Shown: piece by piece, positions 1 to 8,554 of the stretch
How positions within the stretch are numbered: position 1 is the first letter of the stretch
How the letters are laid out: each line of letters begins with the position of its first letter
From: Aeropyrum camini SY1 = JCM 12091
GTDB lineage: Archaea > Thermoproteota > Thermoprotei_A > Sulfolobales > Acidilobaceae
Reading direction: 5' to 3'
DNA: 64,000 nucleotides
Assembly: GCF_000591035.1 (NCBI RefSeq)
Contig: NC_022521.1
Location: forward strand, 620,001 to 684,000
The notes under the pieces: generated by a model
Told to the model about the DNA's origin: nothing
Seen by the model: only the letters and a program-made list of their open reading frames with translations
Database searches by the model: none
Made by a program: the position numbers and the translations under genes

Positions 1-110
1 AGACGGTGAACGTGGTTAAGAAGAGGCAGAGGGAGAAGGAGGAGATAGAGCAGGCGAGGGAGGAGTACTACGAGCTCGTGCTCGAGCAGCTGGGAGAGTA
101 CGGTGAGTAG
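1..110 (+). CDS. C-terminal fragment of an unidentified protein
   Basis: An open frame enters from the left edge (codons from base 3) and ends at TAG 108-110, giving 35 residues. The fragment is rich in Lys, Glu, Arg and Gln and looks like a charged helix. The fragment is too short to assign a family. The nearest downstream gene is convergent, so nothing about its role can be inferred from context. Confidence 0.45.
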   Translation, partial: TVNVVKKRQREKEEIEQAREEYYELVLEQLGEYGE

Positions 111-144
111 CCTGGGGGACCCCCTAGAGGCTACTAGAATGCCT

Positions 145-684
145 TTAGTTTAGAACGCCCCGGGCCCCCGCCCTCCCATCGCTATCATATTGGGGGCCCG
201 CGGAGGGGGGCTGCAGCCCCCCGCCCTCCACCTCGCTCCTCCTCACCACAGTCATACCAACCCTCAGCACAGCCCCCCGCCTGAGGACCTCCACGAGGTC
301 CCTCCTCAGGTCGGTGGCGGCCTTGGAGCTCCCTATCATAACCGTCTCCGGGCCGACGTGGCTGCTCCTCCTAAACACCATCCTCCTCCCGTCGCCGAAG
401 CTCAGCCCGGGGTGGCCCCTGCCGACGGCGGTGTCGCAGACCCCGCCGGAGCAGAGGACGACTATTATGATCGAGTCGCGGCTCCTAGCCAGGCTCTTAA
501 ACCACTGGGGGAGGCTCCTGGGTGTCACGCTGCTCCTGATCCCTATGATGCAGTCGCCCCTGGGGGTCAGATAGTCGTCGCTCGTGATCTCGAACGTTGT
601 CCTATGGGTAGCCCTAACGTTAGGGTGCCCCCAGGCCTGGAAGAACACCCACCTACCCACAACCTCAAGCCCAGCCTCAGCCAA
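145..684 (-). CDS. DUF371 family conserved archaeal protein
   Basis: This protein matches the archaeal DUF371 (COG2090) pattern: GHPNVRATHRTTFEIT near the N-terminus, followed by LTPRGDCIIGI. The family is widespread in archaea and its function is unknown. The protein appears soluble, with no signal peptide or membrane segment. The start is uncertain. TTG at 684 has a GGGGGG run about 6 nt upstream, while the frame stays open to another TTG at 723 that would suit leaderless transcription from the TATA box at 741-750. The C-terminal 25 or so residues (Gly-Pro rich) lie outside the usual conserved core. It is divergent from pcm and probably monocistronic. Confidence 0.8.
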   Translation of the reverse strand: MAEAGLEVVGRWVFFQAWGHPNVRATHRTTFEITSDDYLTPRGDCIIGIRSSVTPRSLPQWFKSLARSRDSIIIVVLCSGGVCDTAVGRGHPGLSFGDGRRMVFRRSSHVGPETVMIGSSKAATDLRRDLVEVLRRGAVLRVGMTVVRRSEVEGGGLQPPSAGPQYDSDGRAGARGVLN

Positions 685-740
685 CAACAACCCCCCAGGG
701 GCGGACCCGCGGCCTCCACACAATCCCTAGGAGCCAAAAC

Positions 741-750
741 CTTATAGTTT
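741..750 (-). promoter_or_regulatory. TATA box for the DUF371 gene
   Basis: Read on the minus strand this is AAACTATAAG, an archaeal TATA element. It predicts transcription starting near 719-722, right at or just before the candidate start codons of the DUF371 gene. Confidence 0.45.
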
Positions 751-864
751 CCACCCCTCCGGGCGGCCTCCAGTTCGGGTGGACGGTTGAAAAGCCCGGT
801 GCCAAGGGCCGTTTTAGAACCCTCCACACCCCCTCCAACAACCGGGACGTCTCGGAGGTGGACT

Positions 865-1569
865 GTGTTAAGGGAGGGCGACCCCTACAGGGAGGCTAGG
901 CTTAGGATGGTGGAGCAGCTGAGGAGGAGCGGGCTGGTCACCAGCAGCCGGGTGCTCGAGGCCATGGCCCGGGTGCCCCGCCACCTCTTCGTGCCCCCGG
1001 AGTACAGGGGGATGGCGTATGAGGACAGGCCCCTCCCCATAGGCCACGGCCAGACGATAAGCGCCCCCGGGGTGGTGGGGAGGATGCTCCAGCTCCTCGA
1101 CCCCAGGCCCGGGGATAGGGTGCTGGACGTGGGGGCGGGCAGCGGCTACCAGTCCGCCCTCCTGGCGGAGCTCGTATCCCCCGGGGGCAGGGTGTACGCG
1201 GTGGAGAGGATACCCGAGCTGGCTGAGTACGCCAGGGAGAACCTAGGGAGGGCGGGCTACCTGGGGGTAGTGGAGGTTGTGGTGGGCGACGGGAGCAGGG
1301 GCCTCCCACAGCACGCCCCCTACCAGAGGATAAAAGTGGCCGCCGCCGCCCCCAAACCCCCCAAACCCCTGGTGGAACAGCTAGCATCCGGCGGGAGAAT
1401 GGTGATACCCATAGGAACCCCAGACCTCCAGGTCCTCACGGTGATAGAGAAGACGCCCGAGGGCCGGGTGAGGGAGTGGAGGGACATAGAGTTCCTCTTC
1501 GTACCACTAATAGGCGAGCACGGATACAGAGAAGACTGGCGGAAACAATACTGGCAATGGTGGCGATGA
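865..1569 (+). CDS. pcm: protein-L-isoaspartate O-methyltransferase
   Basis: This enzyme methylates isoaspartyl residues so that damaged proteins can be repaired, using S-adenosylmethionine in the cytosol. Visible hallmarks are PRHLFVPPEY, GHGQTISAP, the SAM motif VLDVGAGSGYQSALL (about residues 86-100) and the family's GGRMVIPIG segment. GTG 865 was chosen because GGAGGTG at 854-860 sits just upstream and the family begins close to the YREARLRMVEQL segment. An in-frame TTG at 787 would add 26 Pro/Thr-rich residues with no family match. Length from 865 is 234 aa, normal for Pcm. The C-terminal tail ends with Trp-rich QYWQWWR, which is unusual. Confidence 0.9.
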   Translation: MLREGDPYREARLRMVEQLRRSGLVTSSRVLEAMARVPRHLFVPPEYRGMAYEDRPLPIGHGQTISAPGVVGRMLQLLDPRPGDRVLDVGAGSGYQSALLAELVSPGGRVYAVERIPELAEYARENLGRAGYLGVVEVVVGDGSRGLPQHAPYQRIKVAAAAPKPPKPLVEQLASGGRMVIPIGTPDLQVLTVIEKTPEGRVREWRDIEFLFVPLIGEHGYREDWRKQYWQWWR

Positions 1570-1718
1570 CGACTGTGGTTGGCACAGAACCCCAAAAGAA
1601 AGAGAGGGGGTGATGAAGACTAGGAGCCCACAGAGCCTTAATTAATATGTAATATGAAATATGATGTATGATGTATGAAACAAAAATTAAATATAAATAA
1701 TTAATGTTGGAGACTTAA
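1570..1718. repeat. AT-rich spacer with tandem heptamers
   Basis: This gap separates the convergent pcm and pilin genes. It shifts abruptly from GC-rich to very AT-rich after about 1635. It contains a perfect tandem ATGATGT at 1661-1667 and 1668-1674, followed by ATGAAAC. Together with the pilin gene it forms a compositional island. It may act as a 3' untranslated or terminator region for either gene. No RNA gene is recognised. Confidence 0.4.
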
Positions 1719-2213
1719 CTATTGCACTGTGCCTTCCGTTATCGTTACAGGTACACTTGTCTGTCCGCTTTTCTCGAAACTAACAACAACCACAGCTGTA
1801 TCGCCTGGGTTCACGCTGGTAAAGTTGCAATCAGGACTTGCGCCTCCCAAAGCTATTGCATTTGAGTCATACCAGCCGCTGGAATTAGCATTTATAGTAG
1901 TGTTATTAAACTTAGCGGTTATATCACAAAACTCGTTGTTTATGGATAAACCTACGCTCAATATCTTGTCGCTTCCACTGCCAGTGTTAACTATGTATAT
2001 GCTAACCTTCATTTGATCGTCAGCAGTACTATTTGGGTCAGCGCCTTTATCATAAATGATTTTTGCTGCTGATACTTGTATTTGTGGGCTTCCTGTTGCG
2101 AAGCTTCCCCATAGTCCGAAGAGCCATCCTGCTACTGCTATGCTTATGGCTATCGCCACCGCTACTATTATGACTGTTGCTATAACCGGCGAGATACCCC
2201 TCCTAACCTTCAC
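1719..2213 (-). CDS. archaeal type IV pilin-like protein with class III signal peptide
   Basis: The N-terminus KVRRGISPVIATVII followed by about 20 hydrophobic residues is a class III signal. A PibD/FlaK-type peptidase would cut after Gly, leaving ISPV, and the hydrophobic helix would form the filament core. The remaining 130 residues are Ser/Thr/Asn/Gly rich with possible N-glycosylation sites (NTT, NSS, NFT) and a beta-rich look, typical of surface pilins. GTG 2213 is preferred: it follows GGTGAG and lies just after the start predicted from TATA 2241-2250. GTG at 2225 or 2228 is possible. No pilus ATPase, TadC-like platform or peptidase gene is adjacent. Base composition is far more AT-rich than neighbours, which suggests transfer or fast evolution. 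Confidence 0.85.
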   Translation of the reverse strand: MKVRRGISPVIATVIIVAVAIAISIAVAGWLFGLWGSFATGSPQIQVSAAKIIYDKGADPNSTADDQMKVSIYIVNTGSGSDKILSVGLSINNEFCDITAKFNNTTINANSSGWYDSNAIALGGASPDCNFTSVNPGDTAVVVVSFEKSGQTSVPVTITEGTVQ

Positions 2214-2240
2214 CTCGGGTCTCACCACTCTGTTTTGTGT

Positions 2241-2250
2241 CTATAGATAG
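2241..2250 (-). promoter_or_regulatory. TATA box for the pilin gene
   Basis: The minus-strand sequence CTATCTATAG lies about 30 nt upstream of the preferred pilin start, giving a nearly leaderless transcript. The AT-rich stretch continues to about 2340 and includes a second weaker box-like run near 2300. Confidence 0.4.
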
Positions 2251-2368
2251 TTTTTTGTGTTTGGTCTTGTTAAAATGGTTTTGATAGTAATACCGTTTTA
2301 TCGGATCGTGGGCGTTTAGCTTTTTGGTATTAAAGGTTGCCTAGGGCTCTCGGGGTTCTTTTAAGGGT

Positions 2369-3244
2369 TTATGGCGGCCTTGTGTGGAAGACTTTCTCCA
2401 CGAGGTCTATGCTCGCCTTCCTAACCCACTCCTCCGCCTCTAGGCTTGTGGAGGCTACTTCCCTTAGCTTCCTGGCTAGGAGCCAGGGTTCTACTACTGC
2501 GCCTGGCCTGGCGGGGTCGTCGAGGTAGTCGCTCTCCACCAGGTAATGGGGTGGCTCTCTGGCTATGGCGTGTTCGAGGAGCTTGGGGACCCCGGGTATG
2601 GTGGCGTTGTACCCCCTGGCCACAGCCTCCCTCGCCACCCTGAGGGTTGCGTGGTGGAATATAACCATGCCCCTCCTAGCCCCCGTGGCCCCCGCTCTCC
2701 GGAGTATCCTGTCCACCGTCTCCACGGTGGCGGGCCCCTCGTTCTCGAGGTGGAGCTGCACCAGGCAGCCCTCCTCCAGGGCGGCTGCCACAGCCTCCTC
2801 CATGACAGCCATTGCTATAGCCACCCTGAGGGGGCTGGTCTTGTAGTGCTGCCTCCCCACCTCACCCACACCCTCTATAGCACCCTCCCTGCAGAGCCTC
2901 CTGAGGACCTCAACCGCCCCTAGGGCGGTCTCGAGGGCCTTCTCCGGGGGCTGGCGGTACTTGTCTATCATCCTGTCAACCTCAGCGGGGTGGACGCCGG
3001 CGAAGCACGCCACCCTCAGCCCCTCCCCGCGGGCGGCGTTGCACTCCCGGAGGTGTATCTCGTACATCCTCCTGTAGGCCTCCACCCCTGTTGGGGCTAG
3101 GCCGTAGCTCCAGGTTGTGAGGGTTAGGAGGGCGGCGAACCAGCCCCCCTCCCTCCTGAACCTCCTAGCCGCCTCCCTAGCCCCCAGGCCTCTCACGGGG
3201 TTTGTGTGCATGTGTGCGTCAGCCACGGGGATACTGGTGGACAA
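2369..3244 (-). CDS. TatD-related metal-dependent hydrolase (TIM barrel)
   Basis: Resembles the archaeal predicted metal-dependent hydrolases related to TatD (COG1099-like). Candidate metal ligands are the N-terminal HMH pair in ADAHMHTNPV (His11, His13), Glu in GVGEVG, His in VQLHLENEG, His in IFHHAT and Asp in VESDYLDDP. This is the order expected of an amidohydrolase barrel. Substrate is unknown; relatives are phosphoesterases or nucleases. It starts (TTG 3244) only 5 nt after leuS, so the two are probably cotranscribed. Length of 291 aa is normal for the family. Confidence 0.75.
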   Translation of the reverse strand: MSTSIPVADAHMHTNPVRGLGAREAARRFRREGGWFAALLTLTTWSYGLAPTGVEAYRRMYEIHLRECNAARGEGLRVACFAGVHPAEVDRMIDKYRQPPEKALETALGAVEVLRRLCREGAIEGVGEVGRQHYKTSPLRVAIAMAVMEEAVAAALEEGCLVQLHLENEGPATVETVDRILRRAGATGARRGMVIFHHATLRVAREAVARGYNATIPGVPKLLEHAIAREPPHYLVESDYLDDPARPGAVVEPWLLARKLREVASTSLEAEEWVRKASIDLVEKVFHTRPP

Positions 3245-3249
3245 GCCCT

Positions 3250-6162
3250 CTAGCCACCCCTCTTCTCCGCGTATAGGGCGGGCCTGCCTGGGAGGGCGTT
3301 GGCCCTCCTGGGGCTCCCGCCCTCCTCCTCAGTCTCCACCACAACCCTAACCCCCAGCTCGGCCTCCAGTAGCTGGGCGGCGTCCCTGAGGGCCTCCAGC
3401 TCCACCTGGCGGGGGGCTGCTCTCCTGAGGACCTCGGGCGCCCTTGTGAGCTGCTGGACCAGCCTTGCCGCCTCCCTCTTGTCCACGCCGTCTATGTTGA
3501 AGGCTTCTCTGAGGGCCTCCTTCATGCTGGCGCCCCTCTCCCTCGCCCTCCTGACGGCCTCGACAGCCCTGTACTTCCACTCGGCCGCCACTGTCACCAC
3601 GAGTGTGTCGGCGCCTCCCAGGAGCTTGAGGACCTCCCTCGCATCCTCGAGCACGGCCTGCACCGTCTCCTCGGCGGCCTCCGCCTCGGGGCTTATCTTA
3701 TCCTCCGCCGCCTCCGGCCATGGGGCTGTGGAGGCGAAGCCCTCCCTTCCCATGGCCTCCCAGGCCTCCTCTGCGGTGTGGGGTGCGAAGGGGGCTATGA
3801 GTAGGGTCTGGACCTCTATGAACCTCCTTAGGAGGTCCTCCCTGGGCTCGCCCCCGGCCCTCCTTAGGTACCACCTGTAGCTCTCCTGCAGCTTGTACCA
3901 CGCCTCCACCAGGGCTGTCTTGAAGTTTGCCTCCTCCATGAGCCTCGTGACCCTGGCTATGGTGGAGTTTAGCCTGCTCTCGAACCACCTGTCTATCCAC
4001 CTCTCCTCCCTCCTCGCCGCCCTCCCGTAGTTCTCCCTTACGAAGTCTATCCACTGGCTTAGGATTGAGACGGCGCTGTCGGCGACGCTGGGCTCGAAGT
4101 TCGCGTCGTCGAGCCCCGAGTCGGCGCCCGCGAGGACCTCGGCCCACCTGGTGGCGTCGGCGCCCCACCAGTCTAGGGCCTGCCTTAGGAGGATGAAGTT
4201 GCCCTTGGACTTGCTCATCTTCTCCCCCGCTACCAGGACCCAGCCGTTCACCCCTATGGCCCTGGGCCACAGCTCCCTGGGGAATATGGCTGTGTGGTGG
4301 AATATGAAGAAGACTAGGTGGTTGGGTATGAGGTCCTTGCCGCTTATCCTCATGTCCAGCGGGTACCAGTATAGGAACTCCCTCCTCATCTCCTCCAGCA
4401 GCCCCTGGGGTATGCCGCTCCTCCTGGACACCTCCCCGGGGTCGCCCACGCCTAGGAAGACGTAGTCGAAGACCTCGGGCGTCAGCATCTCCGGCTCTAC
4501 GCCGTACTTCTCGGGGTGCTGGGTGTACTTGGCTATGGTGTAGTAGGCCATGTATATTGTGGAGTCGCTGAGGCTCTCTATAACCCACTCCCTATCCCAG
4601 GGGAGGGGGGTGCCGAGCTCGCCCTTGTGGGTGAAGGCCCAGTCCCTCAGCGCCTCTATGTTAGCCTCGAAATCCCTCCTCACGTGGCCGGGGAGGAACT
4701 CCATCCTCGCCACCGCCTCCCTCGCCAGCGCCTTCCACTCGGGCTTGCTGTAGAGGAGGAACCACTGGTCCTCAACGATCTTCACATGCGTCCTGGCCCC
4801 GCACCTGCAGTAGACCTCCTGGGGGAGGGTGTAGATCCTGAGGGCCGCCCCCATGGACTCCAGCCACTCCACAACCTTCTCCTTAGCCTCGGCCACCTTC
4901 AACCCGCTGAACCTGCCCGTCGTCTCGAGCATTATCCCCTCGTAGAACTCCCTCGCATAAACCTCCCTGGTGGCCTCGTCCAGCTTCTCCCTATCCAGCT
5001 GGCTCTCCACACCCCTCCTCCTAACCTCCTCAACCACCAGGAGCCCCTCAGCCCGGGGGACGGCTATCAGCTGTATAGGCTCCAGGGCCTCCACAACCCC
5101 CGGCTCCAGACCGTACTCCCTCAGGGTCTCCGGCCTCCTCTTCAGCTCCATGAGGGCGACGTAGTCGTAGGGAGCGTGGGCGGGGACGCTCATTACAACC
5201 CCCGTGCCCAGGTCTGGCCTCACGAAGCTTGCCGGCAGCACGGGAACCTCCCTGCCGTCGGCTGGGTTGACCACTATCCTCCCCAGCAGCCTCCTCCCCT
5301 CGACCCTCTCGAGGATCACCACTCTGTGGCCCTGGTCAGCCAGCTCCCTGGCTCCCTGCTCCCCAATGATCCACCTCTCCCCCCCGTCCACCTCCGCCAC
5401 GAGGTAGGTGGCGTCTGGGTGGACCCAGAGGTTGGTGACGCCGAATACCGTTTCGGGCCTGTAGGTGAGGGCCGGGTATACCAGCCCGTCCCTGCCCCTG
5501 AACTTTATGATCACCGCCTCCTGGGGGCCTATGCCGGCGTACTCGTCGGGCCTATCGTGGTCCCCCACCACCTTCTGCTCCTTGGGGCACCACACCACCG
5601 GGTGGCGGCCCTTCCCCACAAACCCCTTCTCCCTCAGCTTCAGGTACTGCCACTCTATGAACCTGGAGTAGGCGGGGTTGAGGCTGGTGGTGTAGAACTC
5701 CCTCCTCCAGTCTATGCTCATCCCATACCTCTCCAGGTCCCTCCTCCAGGCTTTCGTGAAGAACTCGACCCAGTACCTGGGGTCCCTGAACCTCGGTATA
5801 TCCTCCTCGGGTATGCCCATGTCCCTCAGCGCCTTGATTATCCTGGGGTCGCCCTCCCTAACCCTGAGGGCGGAGCTCACTATTGGGCCTCCGGTGGCGT
5901 GCCACCCCTGGGGGAAGAGGACGTTGTAGCCCCTCATCCTCTTGTACCTGGCCATGATGTCTACCCTGAGGATGGTGAACGCGCTCCCCAGGTGGGGGTA
6001 GGCGTTGACGTAGGGGTAGGGGAAGGTTATGAAGAACTTCCTCTTCCCCGGCTGGGGGTCGGCCTCGAACAGCCTGGCCTCGCGCCACCTCTCCTGCCAC
6101 TTCTCCTCCACAGCCTTGAGCCTCTCCACAGCCTCCCTAGGCGCCCTGGGCCTTATCTCCAA
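3250..6162 (-). CDS. leuS: leucyl-tRNA synthetase
   Basis: Class Ia aminoacyl-tRNA synthetase that charges tRNA-Leu. Visible motifs are the HIGH-type PHLGS (residues 56-60) within FPYPYVNAYPHLGS, an editing domain rich in Thr/Asp motifs in the middle, KMSKSKGN near residue 649, and the long archaeal C-terminal region. At 970 aa it has the archaeal/eukaryotic length. The start is TTG 6162 (TTG GAG ATA AGG); no other start gives the conserved N-terminal helix. It is divergent from the DHDPS-family gene and followed 5 nt later by the TatD-like gene. Some crenarchaea carry two LeuRS paralogs; both catalytic motifs here look intact. Confidence 0.97.
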   Translation of the reverse strand: MEIRPRAPREAVERLKAVEEKWQERWREARLFEADPQPGKRKFFITFPYPYVNAYPHLGSAFTILRVDIMARYKRMRGYNVLFPQGWHATGGPIVSSALRVREGDPRIIKALRDMGIPEEDIPRFRDPRYWVEFFTKAWRRDLERYGMSIDWRREFYTTSLNPAYSRFIEWQYLKLREKGFVGKGRHPVVWCPKEQKVVGDHDRPDEYAGIGPQEAVIIKFRGRDGLVYPALTYRPETVFGVTNLWVHPDATYLVAEVDGGERWIIGEQGARELADQGHRVVILERVEGRRLLGRIVVNPADGREVPVLPASFVRPDLGTGVVMSVPAHAPYDYVALMELKRRPETLREYGLEPGVVEALEPIQLIAVPRAEGLLVVEEVRRRGVESQLDREKLDEATREVYAREFYEGIMLETTGRFSGLKVAEAKEKVVEWLESMGAALRIYTLPQEVYCRCGARTHVKIVEDQWFLLYSKPEWKALAREAVARMEFLPGHVRRDFEANIEALRDWAFTHKGELGTPLPWDREWVIESLSDSTIYMAYYTIAKYTQHPEKYGVEPEMLTPEVFDYVFLGVGDPGEVSRRSGIPQGLLEEMRREFLYWYPLDMRISGKDLIPNHLVFFIFHHTAIFPRELWPRAIGVNGWVLVAGEKMSKSKGNFILLRQALDWWGADATRWAEVLAGADSGLDDANFEPSVADSAVSILSQWIDFVRENYGRAARREERWIDRWFESRLNSTIARVTRLMEEANFKTALVEAWYKLQESYRWYLRRAGGEPREDLLRRFIEVQTLLIAPFAPHTAEEAWEAMGREGFASTAPWPEAAEDKISPEAEAAEETVQAVLEDAREVLKLLGGADTLVVTVAAEWKYRAVEAVRRARERGASMKEALREAFNIDGVDKREAARLVQQLTRAPEVLRRAAPRQVELEALRDAAQLLEAELGVRVVVETEEEGGSPRRANALPGRPALYAEKRGG

Positions 6163-6268
6163 AACCCTGCACCCGGCCCTGGTGATAGTGGTGCTGCCGG
6201 GTAGTTATCCCTTAGGCCTCCGCCGGATAAATCCCCCGGCGTCCACTATAGTTTCTCGGTGCGATGTT

Positions 6269-7180
6269 TTGGCTAAACCCAAGGTTATAGTCCCCATGGT
6301 AACCCCCCTCCGAGGCGGCTCCGTCGACAAGGCCGCCGCCTCCTGGCTCGCCTCCAGACTCTCGGAGAGCGGGGTTGACGGTGTCTTCGTCCCGGGCACC
6401 ACGGGCGAGTGGTACCTCCTCGACCCCCACGAGAGGGCTGAGGCGTTCTTCGCAGTAGCCTCAAGCGCCATAGCGGGGCTCAGGCTAGTGGCGGGCGTCT
6501 CGGGGTACAGGCCTGAGGAGTCCTACAGGCTGGCGGAGGAGGCCGCGGGCCACGGGGCCCACGCGGTGATGGCCGTGCCCCCAATCTACTTCAAGCCCTC
6601 GACAGACTTCCTGAGGGAGTTCTACGGCGAGATCAAGAGGAGGGCCGGGGGGCTGCCAACATACATCTACATATTCCCCGAGAGGATGGGCTACACCCTA
6701 GCCCTAGACCAGGTTGAGGCCCTTGTGGAGGCGGGTGTTGTCGACGGGATAAAGGCTACGGTCACCGACGCCGCCTACATAGCGGGCCTGGCCGCCGTTA
6801 AGGAGAGGAACCCCGGGTTCGAGGTCCTCGCCGGGGGGCTGGAGATGCTCGTCCACACATCCCTCTCCGGCGGAGACGGCGTGGTTGACGCCTACTCCAA
6901 CGTAGCCCCCAGGCTGGCGGTAGAGCTCGCGGATAGCCTGGAGAAGGGGCCTGTGGAGAGGGTGGCGGGGCTCCAGGCCAAGGTCCTCAAGCTCTCCAGG
7001 ATACTCGGGAAGAGGAGCCTCCCCTCCGTCTTGAAGGCGGTGTTGCACGTGCTAGGCGCTCCCGTGACAGGCGAGGTTAGGAGGCCGCTCAAACCGCTGA
7101 CCCAGCCCGAGGCTAACGCAGCGGCCAACGCCCTCTGCACAGGCTACAGGGAATATCTGCTCCCAGGCCTGGAATGCTAG
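6269..7180 (+). CDS. DHDPS/KDG-aldolase family class I aldolase
   Basis: Member of the dihydrodipicolinate synthase / N-acetylneuraminate lyase superfamily. Visible features are KVIVPMVTPL at the N-terminus, GTTGEWYLLDPHER (phosphate/carboxylate loop), the Tyr-containing YIYIFPER segment and the Schiff-base Lys in GIKATVTD. Archaeal members act as 2-keto-3-deoxygluconate aldolases or in lysine synthesis. The substrate cannot be decided here, and neighbours (leuS, ABC exporter) do not help. Start is TTG 6269, with a TATA-like GGATAAAT about 40 nt upstream. A downstream ATG (6296) would cut the first beta strand. Length 303 aa is standard. Confidence 0.85.
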   Translation: MAKPKVIVPMVTPLRGGSVDKAAASWLASRLSESGVDGVFVPGTTGEWYLLDPHERAEAFFAVASSAIAGLRLVAGVSGYRPEESYRLAEEAAGHGAHAVMAVPPIYFKPSTDFLREFYGEIKRRAGGLPTYIYIFPERMGYTLALDQVEALVEAGVVDGIKATVTDAAYIAGLAAVKERNPGFEVLAGGLEMLVHTSLSGGDGVVDAYSNVAPRLAVELADSLEKGPVERVAGLQAKVLKLSRILGKRSLPSVLKAVLHVLGAPVTGEVRRPLKPLTQPEANAAANALCTGYREYLLPGLEC

Positions 7181-7240
7181 AGCCTCCCCCAGCAGTCACC
7201 TCCAGCCCCGCGTGGTAGGCTGCTTAGGAGGGCCCCGGCG

Positions 7241-7876
7241 TTGGCAGCCCTGCTAAGGCTTGAAGGGGTTTGGAAGATGCTCGGCGGCCGCTGGGTGCTG
7301 CGGGGGGTTACCCTGGCCCTGGAGCCCGGGGAGGCGGTGGTTGTGTCCGGGGCGAACGGCTCGGGGAAGACGACAATGCTGCGGCTGGCGGCCGGGCTGA
7401 TGGAGCCCTCCCGCGGCAGGGTGTGGTGGCGCTGCCCCCGGGGGCCCCGGGGGTGCGTGGGGTATGTGGGCCACACCCCCATGGTCTACGGGGATCTAAC
7501 TGTCAGGGAGAACATCGAGTTCTTCTCCGCCCTCCACGGCTCGGGGCTCGATAGGTCGCCCCTAGCGGCGGAGGCCTGGAGGCTCATGGGGCTGGAGAGG
7601 TATAGCGGCAGCCTGGCGTCACAGCTCAGCTTCGGATGGCGTAGGAGGCTCGACATGGTTAGGGCCCTCCTAGGCTTCCCCAGCCTCCTCCTCCTGGACG
7701 AGCCTTTCACGGGCCTCGACCAGGGGGCCTCGGAGGCCCTCTCCAGGCTCCTCAGGCTAGCCCTGGGGGAGGGCCTGGCACTCCTCATGACGACACCGCT
7801 CCCCGACCCCCGCTACCTGGGGCTAGCCCACAGGGTTTACACGCTCGAGGAGGGGGTTCTGGCGGAGGCCTCCTAG
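7241..7876 (+). CDS. ABC transporter ATP-binding protein, CcmA-like
   Basis: ATPase subunit of a two-gene ABC exporter. Walker A is GANGSGKT (38-45) and Walker B is LLLLDEPF (about 149-156). The signature motif is degenerate: QLSFGWRRR in place of LSGGQ, as also seen in heme-exporter CcmA proteins. At 211 aa it is short, like CcmA. The next gene starts 6 nt downstream and encodes a CcmB-like membrane subunit. No CcmC, CcmE or CcmF gene is nearby, so a role in cytochrome c maturation is unproven. Confidence 0.85.
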   Translation: MAALLRLEGVWKMLGGRWVLRGVTLALEPGEAVVVSGANGSGKTTMLRLAAGLMEPSRGRVWWRCPRGPRGCVGYVGHTPMVYGDLTVRENIEFFSALHGSGLDRSPLAAEAWRLMGLERYSGSLASQLSFGWRRRLDMVRALLGFPSLLLLDEPFTGLDQGASEALSRLLRLALGEGLALLMTTPLPDPRYLGLAHRVYTLEEGVLAEAS

Positions 7877-7882
7877 AGGGGG

Positions 7883-8554
7883 GTGGCCCAGCTGTCTAGG
7901 GCTTTCCTCTGGCTGGTGAGGAAGGAGCTGCTCCTGGCCGCCAGGAACCCGGTGCTCCTGGCTACTCAGGCCCTCTTCACCCTTGCCATGGCTGTGGCGG
8001 CTGGGGCTTTGGAGCATAGTAGCCTGCTGGAGCCAGGGTTCAGCCTGCCGCCTATGCTGGCGGCGCTAGCCCTCTTCCAGGCCGTGTTCACCGCCTACAC
8101 ATCCTACATCAGGGAGGCCGAGTGGGGTACTCTTGAGGCACTGAGGACCTCGCCCGTCGACCCTGGGCTGGTCTATCTGGCGAAGACCCTCTACTCCGCG
8201 GCCTCCATATTCCTGACGACCCTGGCGTTCCTCCCGGTGTACGCCGTGCTCGCCTCCCCCCCGATACCCCTCTGGGGCTACCTCATGCTGGGGGGGTGGA
8301 TACTCCTCTCCTCCCTCCTGCTGGGGGGCGTTGCCAGCCTCTCTTCGGCTATGCTCTCCTACAGCAGGAACCAGGCCCTCCTGACTCCCACGGTACTGGC
8401 TGTCGTCTCGGCCCCCTACATGAGGGTGGCCTCCAGGCCCCTCGCCGACCTTGGGGCCGGGCTCGAGCCTCCGGGGGGGTGGTGGGCAGCTCTCGCGGCG
8501 GCGGCCCTCCTCTTCACCCTGGTGGGCTACAGCCTCTCCCGCCAGCTCTCCTAG
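7883..8554 (+). CDS. ABC transporter membrane subunit, CcmB-like
   Basis: Integral membrane protein with about six hydrophobic segments and the N-terminal pattern RKELLLAARNP typical of CcmB/ABC-2 permeases. IREAEWGTLEALRTSP is the cytosolic coupling region, similar to the CcmB segment ERDEGTLEQL. Start is GTG 7883, 6 nt after the ATPase gene. Its stop overlaps by 4 nt the end of the convergent VWA gene. It should pair with the preceding ATPase to export an unknown substrate. Confidence 0.75.
   Translation: MAQLSRAFLWLVRKELLLAARNPVLLATQALFTLAMAVAAGALEHSSLLEPGFSLPPMLAALALFQAVFTAYTSYIREAEWGTLEALRTSPVDPGLVYLAKTLYSAASIFLTTLAFLPVYAVLASPPIPLWGYLMLGGWILLSSLLLGGVASLSSAMLSYSRNQALLTPTVLAVVSAPYMRVASRPLADLGAGLEPPGGWWAALAAAALLFTLVGYSLSRQLS

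Noticed and set aside
1605-1660. Possible C/D box sRNA starting at GTGATGA
   Set aside because: No CTGA D box or internal D'/C' pair lies at the right distance.
4516-6204. 562-codon open frame opposite leuS
   Set aside because: It is antisense to a clear LeuRS; the product is Pro/Leu/His/Gly rich, typical of GC-rich shadow frames.
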